Assembly (NCBI GenBank): GCA_963770535.1
Contig: CAVYPZ010000004.1
Location: 1,054,001-1,118,000, forward strand
Length of the DNA: 64,000 bases
Source of the DNA: RYN-230 sp963770535
Lineage (GTDB): Bacteria; Actinomycetota; Actinomycetes; Streptosporangiales; Streptosporangiaceae
Direction: 5' to 3'
Shown here one piece after another: positions 27,580 to 37,600 of the stretch (the stretch's first letter is position 1; each line of letters starts with the position of its first letter). Below the pieces are notes generated by a model. The model was not told the origin of the DNA, did no database searches, and was given only the letters and a program-made list of their open reading frames with translations. Made by a program: the position numbers and the translations under genes.

Positions 27580-28611
27580 ATGAGCAACGCGCTGGCGTTT
27601 CTGGGCCGTGACATGGCGGTCGATCTGGGCACTGCGAACACCCTGGTGTACGTCCGCGGCCGGGGCATCGTGCTCAACGAACCTTCCGTGGTGGCGCTGA
27701 ATACCAACACCGGCGCGATCGTCGCCGTCGGGGTCGAGGCTAAACGGATGATCGGGCGGACGCCCGGCAACATCGTGGCCGTGCGCCCGCTCAAGGACGG
27801 GGTCATCGCCGACTTCGACGTGACCGAGCGGATGCTGCGCTACTTCATCCAGAAGGTGCACCGGCGCAGGCACCTGGCCAAGCCGCGGGTGGTCGTCGCG
27901 GTGCCCAGCGGCATCACCGGTGTCGAGCAGAGCGCGGTGAAGGAGGCGGGGCACCAGGCCGGTGCCCGCCGGGTCTACATCATCGAGGAGCCGATGGCCG
28001 CGGCGATCGGGGCGGGCCTGCCGGTCAACGAGCCCACCGGGAACATGGTGGTGGACATCGGCGGGGGCACCACCGAGGTCGCGGTGATCTCGCTGGGCGG
28101 GATCGTCACCTCCCAGTCGATCAGGGTGGCCGGGGACGAGCTGGATCAGGCGATCATCACCTTCGGCAAGAAGGAGTACTCGCTCATGCTCGGCGACCGG
28201 ACCGCCGAGGAGATCAAGATGGCGCTCGGGTCCGCCTACCCGTCGGCGGACGAGCCGCACGCCGAGATCCGCGGCCGTGACCTGGTCAGCGGGCTGCCCA
28301 AGACGATCGTCATCTCCGCGGAGGAGATCCGCCGGGCCATCGAGGAGCCGGTCGCGCTCATCGTGGACACGGTCAAGACCACGCTGGACAAATGCCCGCC
28401 GGAGCTGGCCGGTGATGTGATGGACCGGGGCATCGCGCTGACCGGCGGGGGCGCGCTGCTGCGCGGGCTGTCAGACCGGCTGCGCGAGGAAACGGGCATG
28501 CCGGTGCATGTAGCGGACAACCCACTCGATTCGGTTGTGCTGGGCACCGGCAAATGCGTGGAAGATTTCGACACCCTTCGCCAGGTTCTTGTACCGGAGT
28601 CCCGCCGCTGA
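27580..28611 (+). CDS. mreB: Rod shape-determining protein MreB
   Basis: A bacterial actin that forms membrane filaments steering lateral wall synthesis or, in mycelial actinobacteria, spore-wall synthesis. The 343 residues carry the phosphate motifs DLGTANT (15-21) and DIGGGTTE (159-166) and the adenosine motif LTGGGALLRGL near the end. The N-terminus (NALAFLGRDMAVDL) suits membrane attachment. It is the first gene of mreB-mreC-mreD-pbp2-rodA. Confidence 0.96.
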   Translation: MSNALAFLGRDMAVDLGTANTLVYVRGRGIVLNEPSVVALNTNTGAIVAVGVEAKRMIGRTPGNIVAVRPLKDGVIADFDVTERMLRYFIQKVHRRRHLAKPRVVVAVPSGITGVEQSAVKEAGHQAGARRVYIIEEPMAAAIGAGLPVNEPTGNMVVDIGGGTTEVAVISLGGIVTSQSIRVAGDELDQAIITFGKKEYSLMLGDRTAEEIKMALGSAYPSADEPHAEIRGRDLVSGLPKTIVISAEEIRRAIEEPVALIVDTVKTTLDKCPPELAGDVMDRGIALTGGGALLRGLSDRLREETGMPVHVADNPLDSVVLGTGKCVEDFDTLRQVLVPESRR

Positions 28612-28722
28612 CCCCCAAGGGGGAAGATGGACCGCGGCAGCGGTCGCTGCACGGGCCCGGACGGGGGCCAGCTGACAGAGCCAGCCACGGGGGCATGGCC
28701 GGCGGTTTGATGAGGAGACCTG

Positions 28723-29703
28723 GTGCACGACACCCGGCGAACCCGCATCGTCTTGGGGGTGTTGCTGGCGGCTGCGCTCGCGCTGATCACCATCAACTAC
28801 CGGGGCGGTACCGGCTCGAGGGTCGGCGGGCTGCGCGGGCTGGGCGACAACGTGTTCGGCTCGGTGGAGAACGCCGCCAGCTTCGTCACCAGGCCGGTCG
28901 CCGGGTTCACCGACGGGCTCACGGGGTCCGGGTCCCAGGGCAAGATCAATTCTCTCCAACGGCAGGTGGTTGCCCTCCGCGCCCAGCTGAACCAGCAGCG
29001 TCTGAGCACGTACGACGAGGGCCAGCTCAGCCAGTTGCTCCAGCTCGCGGGCCGGGGGCGGTACCGGATCGTGGCCGCGAGCGTGATCGCGGCCGGCGCG
29101 GCCTACGACGACTCGGTCACGATCGACGCCGGCCGGGCTGATGGCATCAAGCCGGACGAGACGGTGCTGAACGGCCAGGGCCTGGTCGGCACGGTCACCT
29201 CGGTGAGCCCGACCACGTCCACCGTGCTGCTGGCCACCGACGCCAGCGTGACCGTCGGGGTCCGGCTGGCCGGCAGCGGGCAGATCGGCGTGGTGAGCGG
29301 AACCGGGAAGAGCATGACAGGCAGCGGGCTGCTCCGGCTCCAGGTGTTCGACGTCAACGCCATCCTGCATCCGGGCCAGGAACTGGTCACGTTCGGCTCG
29401 GTGGGCGGGCGTCCCTACGTGCCGGGCGTCCCGGTCGGGGTGATCACCAGGCTGGAGGGGACCAGCAGCTCGCTGACCAGGGAGGCGCTGGTCCGCCCGT
29501 TCGCCGACGACACCGCGCTCGGGGTGGTTGGCGTCGTGATCGTCCCGCCGCGCACCGACCCGAGGTTCTCCGTGCTGCCGCCCAGCCCGAGGCCATCCCC
29601 GACCCCCTCGGCCTCGGCGACCGGCTCCCCGGGCCCCTCCCGCAGGCCGGCGCCCGGCGCCACCGTCACGCCCGCACCCGGCGCCACCGGGTCGGGGGGC
29701 TGA
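28723..29703 (+). CDS. mreC: Rod shape-determining protein MreC
   Basis: A bitopic protein that links MreB to periplasmic wall enzymes. The 326 residues comprise a short cytoplasmic end, one membrane segment (IVLGVLLAAALALITI, 10-25), a coiled coil (INSLQRQVVALRAQLNQQR) and the double beta-barrel domain (VIAAGAAYDDSVTIDAG onward). A Pro/Ser/Thr-rich tail follows. GTG 28723 follows GAGGAG at five bases. Confidence 0.94.
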   Translation: MHDTRRTRIVLGVLLAAALALITINYRGGTGSRVGGLRGLGDNVFGSVENAASFVTRPVAGFTDGLTGSGSQGKINSLQRQVVALRAQLNQQRLSTYDEGQLSQLLQLAGRGRYRIVAASVIAAGAAYDDSVTIDAGRADGIKPDETVLNGQGLVGTVTSVSPTTSTVLLATDASVTVGVRLAGSGQIGVVSGTGKSMTGSGLLRLQVFDVNAILHPGQELVTFGSVGGRPYVPGVPVGVITRLEGTSSSLTREALVRPFADDTALGVVGVVIVPPRTDPRFSVLPPSPRPSPTPSASATGSPGPSRRPAPGATVTPAPGATGSGG

Positions 29704-29704
29704 C

Positions 29705-31201
29705 GTGCGCCGCGTGGCGTTCGCGGCCGCCCTGCTGCTGCTCGCTATCCTGGTCCAGCTGACCGTGTTCGGTAACCTGCGCCTGCCGGGCGGGGGTGGA
29801 CCGGACCTGGTGCTGGTCGTGGTGGTGGCGCTCGCGCTGACCGGCGGCCCGGTCGAAGGCATGCTGGGTGGTTTCCTCGCCGGCCTCGCCCTGGACGTGG
29901 CGCCGCCCGCCACCCACCTGGTGGGCCAGTACGCGCTGGTGTTCTGCGCGGTCGGGTACGCCGTGGGGCGGGTGGGAACCAAGCTCGACGAGTCGGCCTG
30001 GGTGCCGCTCGGCGTGGTGGCCCTCGGGTCGGCGCTCGGGGAGCTGCTCTTCGCGCTCACCGGGATGATTTTCGGGAACCTGGACATCACCTGGTCCACG
30101 ATCGGCCATGTCCTGCCCGCCTCCGTCGTGTATGACGTGCTGCTCAGCCCGTTCGTGCTGTATGCCGTGGTCCGGGCCAGGGTGCTGGCCGCCCCGACCC
30201 TGGCCGCGCAGGGCCTGGCCGCGTTCCCCGGCGGAACCGCCGGCCGGCCACTGGCCGTGCCCGGCCTGGCCGGCGCGGCGGCCCTGTTCGGCGGGTCCGG
30301 CGCGGTCCTGCGTGACAGCGGCATCGGGCCGGCGCCACGGCTGAAAGCCCGCACCCTGCGGGCCGGGTCCACCCAGGGCGGGTCGGCCAGCGGGTCGCGG
30401 CCCGCCCCCGCCCGCCCGGCCCGGCCGGTTCACCTGAAGTTCAGCGGCGGCGAAGGCTCCGCGCGCTCCGCCCGGGCAGCCGCGGCCGCCCGGGCCAGGC
30501 AGGGACCGGCCTTCCGGCCGGTGAACCTGCACCTGGGCACCAAGCGGCGGTTCGGCCAGAACCGGGGGAGCAGGCCCGGGGCAGCGCAGTCACAGGGCAG
30601 CTGGCAGCGCGGCGGCGGGATTCCCGCGAAGGCCTTCAGCCAGAACCGGGGGAGCAGGCCCGGGGCAGCCCGGCCGCAGGGCAGCGGGCAGCGCGGCGGC
30701 GGGATTCCCGCGAAGGCCTTCAGCCAGAACCGGGGGAGCAGGCCCGGGGGAGCGCGCACGCAGGGCAGCTGGCAGCGCGGCGGCGGGATTCCCGCGAAGG
30801 CCTTCAGCCGGGCCGGGGGCGGCCTGGGAAACGGCGCGGGCGGGCGGGCGCTCCGCCCGTCACGCGGGCCACGCCTGCGCGGCGGGGTCATGCAGGGCGG
30901 ATCGGCCAGTGGTGCCCGGGCCGTGCGCCTCGGCGCCCGGCCCGCCCAGCCGGTGCGCCTGCGGCTGGGATCCGCCCGGCGCCGCGACGGCGCCATTGGC
31001 GGCTCGGTCCTCGGCCGGCGCGCCCGGGGCACCGGGCTGCGCGCCGGGAAACTGCGCACCCCCCGGTTCCGCGGGTCCAGATCGGGTGCCCTCCGTGGCC
31101 GCCGGGCCCCGGCACGGGCCCTCAACGGCCGCCGGGCGTTCGGCCGGCGCCGGTCACCGTGGCGGATTTTCGGCAAGCGATCAGGAGGTCTGTCTCGATG
31201 A
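29705..31201 (+). CDS. mreD: MreD with a long basic repeat-containing C-terminal tail
   Basis: The first 163 residues are an ordinary MreD, an integral membrane partner of MreC, with five or six hydrophobic segments (VAFAAALLLLAILVQLTVFG and so on) and the DLVLVVVVALAL and GLALDVAPP features. The family normally stops here. This protein runs on to 498 residues with a Gly/Arg/Ala/Ser-rich, strongly basic tail that includes three 28-residue repeats (QNRGSRPG...IPAKAFS). The frame is uninterrupted and its TGA overlaps the pbp2 ATG, so the tail is really part of the gene. It would be cytoplasmic and disordered; RNA, DNA or membrane binding is possible but unproven. Confidence 0.9.
   Translation: MRRVAFAAALLLLAILVQLTVFGNLRLPGGGGPDLVLVVVVALALTGGPVEGMLGGFLAGLALDVAPPATHLVGQYALVFCAVGYAVGRVGTKLDESAWVPLGVVALGSALGELLFALTGMIFGNLDITWSTIGHVLPASVVYDVLLSPFVLYAVVRARVLAAPTLAAQGLAAFPGGTAGRPLAVPGLAGAAALFGGSGAVLRDSGIGPAPRLKARTLRAGSTQGGSASGSRPAPARPARPVHLKFSGGEGSARSARAAAAARARQGPAFRPVNLHLGTKRRFGQNRGSRPGAAQSQGSWQRGGGIPAKAFSQNRGSRPGAARPQGSGQRGGGIPAKAFSQNRGSRPGGARTQGSWQRGGGIPAKAFSRAGGGLGNGAGGRALRPSRGPRLRGGVMQGGSASGARAVRLGARPAQPVRLRLGSARRRDGAIGGSVLGRRARGTGLRAGKLRTPRFRGSRSGALRGRRAPARALNGRRAFGRRRSPWRIFGKRSGGLSR
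30557..30808 (+). repeat. Three 84-bp tandem repeats in the mreD tail
   Basis: Copies at 30557-30640, 30641-30724 and 30725-30808 are almost identical. Each encodes 28 residues from QNRGSRPG to RGGGIPAKAFS. Differences are confined to a few codons (AAQSQGSW, AARPQGSG, GARTQGSW), suggesting recent expansion. Confidence 0.97.
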
Positions 31202-33276
31202 TCCCGGCGTCACGGCGCCGCCTTATCGTGCTGTACGCGGTCGTGGCGGCGCTGCTGATCTCCCTCGGGGGGCGGCTGTGGTACCTGCAGGTCATGAACG
31301 GCCACAGCTACGTGCAGCTGGCCGCCCAGGACCAGACGCAGACCGTGATCACGCCCGCCGTCCGCGGCCAGATCCTCGACGACGCGGGCCTGCCCATGGT
31401 GGACAACGCCAGCTCCCTGGTGGTCACGGTGAACATCATGAACCTGGCCACCCAGAGTGATGGCGGGGCGGCGGTCCTGCACAGGCTGGCCCGCCTGCTC
31501 GGGATGCCGCACAAGCTGCTCACCGAGAAGATCCGGCTCTGCAGCCCGCACGTATCCCAGCCGTGCTGGCCCGGCTCGCCGTACCAGCCGATCCCGGTCG
31601 CCGAGCATGTCCCGGACTCGACCGCCGTTGAGATCATGCAGGATCACGCCAGATTCCCCGGCGTGAGCGCCGGGGTGAACCCGATAGCCCAGTACCCGCA
31701 GCCCAACGGGGCGAACCCGGCGCAGGTCCTCGGCTACCTCGGCCCGATCACCGCCCAGCAGATGAAGCAGGACCACATTCCTGCCACCGGGTTCTCCGGG
31801 GTGGACCTGGTCGGCCAGGCCGGCCTGGAGGCGCAGTACAACCAGGAGCTCCAGGGCACCCCGGGCCAGCAGGTGCTGTCGGTGAACAGCGCCGGCCAGC
31901 AGCTCGGCATGATCCGCGCCACCGCCCCCCAGACCGGCAATGACCTGGTCACCAGCATCAATGCCCGGCTTCAGGGCGACGTGCAGTCCGTGCTGGCCAG
32001 CACGATCCGCAAGGCCCAGCTGTCGGGCAGCCCGCACGCGACCACCGGCGCGGCGCTGGTGATGACCACCACCGGGCGGGTGGTCGCCATGGCCAGCGAG
32101 CCGAGCTACAACCCCAGCGTCTGGAACGGCGGCATCTCCCAGACGCAGTACCGGCGGCTGATCAACGGGACCGCGCCGATCCTGAACCGGGTCACCCAGG
32201 GCGAGTACGCGCCCGGCTCGACCTTCAAGGTCACCTCCACGGCAGCCGCCGTGAAGGCCGGCTACAGCCTGGCCGGCACCTACAACTGCCCCGCTTCGTA
32301 CAACATCGGCGGGCGCTCCTTCCTCAACGACGGCCAGAAGAGCCTCGGCCCCATCAGCCTGCAGGAGGCCCTGGTCATCTCCTGCGACACGGTCTTCTAC
32401 GAGCTGGCCTACGGGATCTACCAGCACGACCACCCGAAGGACAACGTGGTGACCAGCCCGAAGGCCCCCGTCCAGGAAATGCAGAAAATGGAACTGGGCT
32501 GGGGGTTCGGCCGGGCGCCCGGGATCGACCTGCCCGAGCAGGGATCGGGCAGCATCCCGACCCGCGAATGGCTGTATTACCTCTGGAAGGGCAATGCGCA
32601 TAGCGGCCAGAACTGGTGCAAATACGGCCGGGCGGATGGCTCATATGTGCAGCAGATCGAATATCAGGACTGTCACTACGGCAACGTCTGGGAACCGGGC
32701 GAGGCGGCGATCGCGGCCATCGGGCAGGGCTACGTCACGGTCACCCCGCTCCAGCTGGCCGACGCCTACGTGGCCCTGGCCAACGGGGGCAAGCTCTACA
32801 GCCCCCGGATCGGCGAGGCCATCATCAGCCCCACCGGCCAGGTGGTCCAGAAGATCAAGCCCAGGCTGATCCGCCGCCTGCCGGTGGCCGGGAGCACCCT
32901 GGCCTACATCCGCAACGCCCTGGCCGGGGTGACCACCGGCGCGGGCACCGCGGCGAGCGCGTTCGGCGGCTTCCCCCGCAACCAGGTCTGCGTGGCGGGC
33001 AAGACGGGTACGGCTGAGGTGTTCAACAGCTCCGTGACCTCGGTGTTCGCCTCGTTCGCGCCGTGCAGCAACCCCAAGTACGTGGTCGTGGTCATGATCC
33101 CTGACTCGAACTACGGCGCTGAGGTCGCGGCGCCGGCGGTCCGGCAGATCTATGACGATATCTACGGGCTCGAGGGGCATAAGGCGGCGCTGCCCGGCGG
33201 CAATCTCCCGCCCGGGCTGCCGACGGTGTCCGCGAACGGGTCTATCGCCGCCCCGGCGGGCTACGGGGGCTCCTGA
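31198..33276 (+). CDS. mrdA: Penicillin-binding protein 2 (elongation transpeptidase)
   Basis: A class B PBP that cross-links peptidoglycan together with RodA. ATG 31198 has AGGAGG upstream and overlaps the mreD stop. The 692 residues have a membrane anchor (LIVLYAVVAALLISLGGRLW, 9-28), a dimerisation region, and the transpeptidase motifs S341TFK, S395CD and K602TG. SxD in place of SxN is usual in the PBP2 class. The end is a Gly/Pro-rich tail. Confidence 0.94.
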   Translation: MIPASRRRLIVLYAVVAALLISLGGRLWYLQVMNGHSYVQLAAQDQTQTVITPAVRGQILDDAGLPMVDNASSLVVTVNIMNLATQSDGGAAVLHRLARLLGMPHKLLTEKIRLCSPHVSQPCWPGSPYQPIPVAEHVPDSTAVEIMQDHARFPGVSAGVNPIAQYPQPNGANPAQVLGYLGPITAQQMKQDHIPATGFSGVDLVGQAGLEAQYNQELQGTPGQQVLSVNSAGQQLGMIRATAPQTGNDLVTSINARLQGDVQSVLASTIRKAQLSGSPHATTGAALVMTTTGRVVAMASEPSYNPSVWNGGISQTQYRRLINGTAPILNRVTQGEYAPGSTFKVTSTAAAVKAGYSLAGTYNCPASYNIGGRSFLNDGQKSLGPISLQEALVISCDTVFYELAYGIYQHDHPKDNVVTSPKAPVQEMQKMELGWGFGRAPGIDLPEQGSGSIPTREWLYYLWKGNAHSGQNWCKYGRADGSYVQQIEYQDCHYGNVWEPGEAAIAAIGQGYVTVTPLQLADAYVALANGGKLYSPRIGEAIISPTGQVVQKIKPRLIRRLPVAGSTLAYIRNALAGVTTGAGTAASAFGGFPRNQVCVAGKTGTAEVFNSSVTSVFASFAPCSNPKYVVVVMIPDSNYGAEVAAPAVRQIYDDIYGLEGHKAALPGGNLPPGLPTVSANGSIAAPAGYGGS

Positions 33277-34469
33277 TGAACCTCGGCACCCGCGACTACA
33301 GCTCGCCCCGCACCCCCAGCTTCGGCCAGAAGCGGCGGCCGCTGCTGATCCGGGTGGTGGCCAAGGACTCGGCGCTGCGCAAGTACGACTGGGTCCTGCT
33401 GGTCGCGGTGGTAGCGCTCAGCCTGATCGGCACGCTGCTGGTCTACTCGGCTACCCAGCCCAGCGCGGACCCGCGCAGCTACCTGATCAAGCAGCTGATC
33501 AACGTCGCGCTCGGCGTGATCCTCATGGTCGCGGTGAGCCTCCTGGACTACCGCCAGATCCGGCTGCTGGCCCCGTTCGTCTACGTCGGCTCCGTCCTGG
33601 GCCTGGCCGCGGTGCTCAGCCCGCTGGGCACCACCGTGAGCGGGGCCAAGGCCTGGATCAACCTGCCCGCCGGCTTCCAGGTGGAGCCCTCGGAGTTCGC
33701 CAAGATCGGGCTCATCCTCATCATCGCCGTCGTCTTCGGTGAACTGCGGGACAGCGGCCGGGCTCCAGGCCTGAGGCACGCCGCCGGGGTCCTCGTGCTG
33801 GCGCTGATCCCGGTGGTCCTGGTGGAGCGCGAGCCCGCCCTCGGCGTCATCATCCTGCTTCTGCTCATCACGGCCGGCATGATCGCGCTGTCCGGCCTGA
33901 GGCTGCGCTGGGTGGCCGGCATGGCGGCCGCCGCCGTGCTCGCGGTGGTGGCGGTGTTCAAGCTGCACCTGCTGCGCGGCTACCAGCTCGACCGGCTGAC
34001 CGCGTTCCTGCACCCCGCGGCGGACCCGACCGGGATCGGGTACGAGACGATCCACTCCAAGATCATGATCGGTTCCGGGGGGCTCCTGGGCACCGGATGG
34101 CTGCACGGGCCGCTGGTCACCGCCAGCTTCGTGCCGAACCAGCAGACCGACTTCATCGTGAGCGTCGCGGGCGAGGAGCTCGGCTTCGCCGGCTGCGCGG
34201 TGATCATCGTCCTGCTGGGCATCGTGATCTTCAGGGCGCTGCGCATCGCCAGCCAGGCCGACGACCAGTTCGGCCTGCTGGCCGCGTCTGGCGTCGCGCT
34301 GTGGTTCGGCTTGCAGTCGTTCATCAACATCGGCATGACCATCGGGATCATGCCGGTGACCGGCCTCCCGCTGCCGTTCGTGTCCTACGGCGGATCAGCC
34401 ATGTTCGCCGACATGATCGCGATAGGCGTGCTCCAGTCGGTGCACCGGCGCCACCACGTGTTCGGCTAG
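33276..34469 (+). CDS. rodA: Peptidoglycan glycosyltransferase RodA (SEDS family)
   Basis: A polytopic SEDS glycosyltransferase that polymerises lipid II and works with PBP2. The 397 residues contain about ten hydrophobic segments. Family features are QPSADPRSYLIKQ, FQVEPSEFAKIGLIL, the catalytic-loop region VEREPALGV, and PNQQTDFIVSVAGEELGF. ATG 33276 shares a base with the pbp2 stop (TGATGA). Confidence 0.95.
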   Translation: MNLGTRDYSSPRTPSFGQKRRPLLIRVVAKDSALRKYDWVLLVAVVALSLIGTLLVYSATQPSADPRSYLIKQLINVALGVILMVAVSLLDYRQIRLLAPFVYVGSVLGLAAVLSPLGTTVSGAKAWINLPAGFQVEPSEFAKIGLILIIAVVFGELRDSGRAPGLRHAAGVLVLALIPVVLVEREPALGVIILLLLITAGMIALSGLRLRWVAGMAAAAVLAVVAVFKLHLLRGYQLDRLTAFLHPAADPTGIGYETIHSKIMIGSGGLLGTGWLHGPLVTASFVPNQQTDFIVSVAGEELGFAGCAVIIVLLGIVIFRALRIASQADDQFGLLAASGVALWFGLQSFINIGMTIGIMPVTGLPLPFVSYGGSAMFADMIAIGVLQSVHRRHHVFG

Positions 34470-34632
34470 GGGGAAGGGGAGGCCGGCCACCGGGTTGACT
34501 CGCCGGCCAGGCGGGGGCAGCGGGAGGCAACTCGCCGGCGAGGCGGGGCCCGCCGCAGGCGGGTTCCCTCCGAGCCGGCGACCAACCCGGCAGCCGCAGC
34601 AGACGAACTGCCTGCGAAGCGGCCGTGGGGGT

Positions 34633-34672
34633 CCGGGGGGTCGTCCCCCCGGGTCAACACAGCACCTAAGCT
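34633..34672 (+). promoter_or_regulatory. Hairpin and leaderless promoter before the radical SAM gene
   Basis: ccgggggg pairs with ccccccgg around tcgt at 34633-34652 and may terminate the rodA transcript. TAAGCT at 34667-34672 then fits a -10 whose start point would fall on the ATG at 34679. No Shine-Dalgarno sequence is present, so leaderless translation is likely. Confidence 0.45.
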
Positions 34673-34678
34673 GTGTGG

Positions 34679-37600
34679 ATGCCTGTGGAATCGGTCTACC
34701 CCCGCCTGGAGCCCCTGCTGCCCCAGGTGCGCAAGCCGATCCAGTACGTCGGCGGCGAGCTGAACTCCGTGCTCCGCGACTGGGACGCCGCGGAGGCCCG
34801 CTGGGCGCTCATGTACCCGGATGCGTACGAGGTCGGCGTGCCCAACCAGGGCATCCAGATCCTGTACGAGGTGCTGAACGAGTGCGACGGCGTGCTGGCC
34901 GAGCGCACCTACAGCGTCTGGCCGGACCTGGAGAACCTGATGCGCCAGCACGGGATCCCCCAGTTCACGGTGGACGGTCACCGCCCGGTCGCCGCCTTCG
35001 ACGTACTCGGCGTCAGCTTCGCCACGGAGCTGTGCTACACCAACCTGCTGTCCGCCCTCGACCTGGCCGGCATCCCGCTGTCGGCCGCCGACCGGGACGA
35101 GCGTCATCCGCTGGTGCTGGCCGGCGGCCACGCCGCGTTCAACCCCGAACCGGTCGCGGAGTTCCTGGACGGCGCGGTGCTCGGCGATGGCGAGCAGGCC
35201 GTGCTGGCCATCTCCGGGCTGATCAAGGACTGGAAGCGTGCCGGGCGGCCGGGCGGCCGGGAGGGCCTGCTGGTCCGCCTGGCCACCGAGGCCGGGGTCT
35301 ACGTGCCCCGCTTCTACGACGTGGACTACCTGCCGGACGGGCGGATCAGGCGGGTCGCGCCGAACCGCAGCGGGGTTCCGTTCACCGTGCCCAAGCACAC
35401 CGTGATGGACCTGGACGAATGGCCGTACCCGCGCAAGCCGCTGGTCCCCGTGGCCGAGTCCGTGCACGAGCGGTTCAGCGTGGAGATCTTCCGCGGCTGC
35501 ACCCGCGGCTGCCGGTTCTGCCAGGCCGGGATGATTACCCGGCCGGTGCGTGAGCGCAGCGTCACCACGGTGGGCGACATGGTCGAGTGCGGGCTGGCCG
35601 AGAGCGGCTTCAGCGAGGTCGGCCTGCTGTCCCTGTCCAGCGCCGACCACAGTGAGATCAACGAGATCGTCACCGGGCTGGCCGACCGCTACGAGGGCAC
35701 CTCGACCGGGCTGTCCCTGCCCTCCACCCGGGTCGATGCCTTCAACGTGACCCTGGCCAACGAGCTGAGCCGCGGCGGCAAGCGGTCCGGGCTGACCTTC
35801 GCCCCGGAGGGCGGCTCGGAGCGGATCCGCAAGGTGATCAACAAGATGGTCACCGAGGAGGACCTGATCCGCACGGTCACCACCGCCTACGCCAACGGCT
35901 GGCGCCAGGTGAAGCTGTACTTCATGTGCGGCCTGCCCACCGAGACCGACGAGGACGTCCTGGCCATCGCGGACCTGGCCCGCCGGGTCATCCAGGCCGG
36001 GCGGGAGGCGACGGGCCGCAAGGACATCCGGTGCACCGTGTCCATCGGCGGTTTCGTACCCAAGCCGCACACCCCGTTCCAGTGGGCGGCGCAGTGTGGC
36101 CACGAGACCGTGGATCACCGGCTGCGTCAGCTGGGAGCGGCCCTGCGGGCCGACCGCGCCTACGGGCGTTCGGTGGGCTACCGCTACCACGATGGCCAGC
36201 CGTCGATCGTCGAGGGACTGCTGTCCCGCGGTGACCGCCGGGTGGCCAAGGTGATCAGGGCGGCCTGGCAGGACGGTGCCCGGTTCGACGGGTGGAGCGA
36301 GCACTTCTCCTTCGGGCGCTGGATGCGCAGCGCCGAGCAGGCCCTGGCGGACGAGCCGGTGGACGTCGCCTGGTACACGACCCGTGAGCGCGAGTACAGC
36401 GAGGTCCTTCCCTGGGACCACCTGGATGCAGGCCTTGACCGCGACTGGCTCTGGCAGGACTGGCAGGATGCGGTCGACCCGGCAGGAGCGGCGGAGGTGG
36501 AAGACTGCCGCTGGACTCCCTGCTACGACTGCGGCGTGTGCTCCACCATGGGTACCGAGATCCAGACGGGCCCCACCGGGCGGACCCTGCTGCCGCTGTC
36601 CGTGGCCGGCAGCCCCGGCGGCGGCCCTGGCGGCACCGGGGGCGCCGGCGAGATGCCAGACTCCGTTTCCCCAGCCCAGCCCTCTCCCGGCCGGCCCCGC
36701 AGGCCGTCCGACGGCCCGACACGCGGCGCTGACCAGCCGCCCGTCGTCCAGCGGCTTATCGTCCGGTACGCTAAAAGAAGCAGGATGCGATTCGCCAGTC
36801 ACAGAGATATCGCGCGGGCGGTGGAGCGCGGGGTACGCCGGGCACGTGTGCCCATCGCGTACTCGGCGGGATTTACCCCCCATCCGAAGATCTCTTACGC
36901 TGGCGCGGCCCCGACGGGGACGGCGAGTGAAGCTGAGTACCTGGAGCTTTCGCTGACGGCGGTGTGTGACGTCGCGGAAGTGCGGGACCAGCTCAATGCG
37001 GCCCTGCCGGACGGGATTGATGTGATAGACGTGACCGAGGAAGCCAGTTCCCTGGGCGCCCTGACGTTCGAGGCGTCCCAGTGGGAAGTGGCCCTCCCCG
37101 GGATTGGGCGAGACGAGGCCGCAGCGGCGGCCGAGACGTTCCTCGCCCAGGACGGCGTGGAGGTCGAGCGCCTGACCAGCAAGGGAATGCGGCGCATGGA
37201 CGCGCGCGCCGCAGTGGTCACGATGCAGGCCGACTGGCGGGGCGCAGATGAGCGAAACGCCGGATATGCAATACTCCGGATGGTCGTCCGGCACCTGACA
37301 CCTGCCGTGCGGCCCGATGACATCCTGACTGCACTTCGCCGTGTGGCTGGGCTAGTGCCTTCGTCACCACCGCTGGTGACCCGGCTGGTACAAGGACCGC
37401 TGGAGGCAGTAGCTGCCGAGGCCGGGCCCGCAGGGCAGCATGTGCCCGCCGGGCCGGCCGAGGACCGGGCGTCCCCGGTGGCGGCATCCCCGCCGGACGG
37501 GGTAACGCCGCTCGGGCTCCACCCATCCGGACCGGGCGCGGCGCAGGAACATGTAGAGACAACGCGCCTGGGAGCGCGGCCGGCCACGCTGGCCGGCCCG

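Noticed and set aside
34466..37294. A 942-codon minus-strand frame across the radical SAM gene
   Set aside because: The plus strand carries the intact CxxxCxxC enzyme; the antisense frame is open only because of third-position GC.
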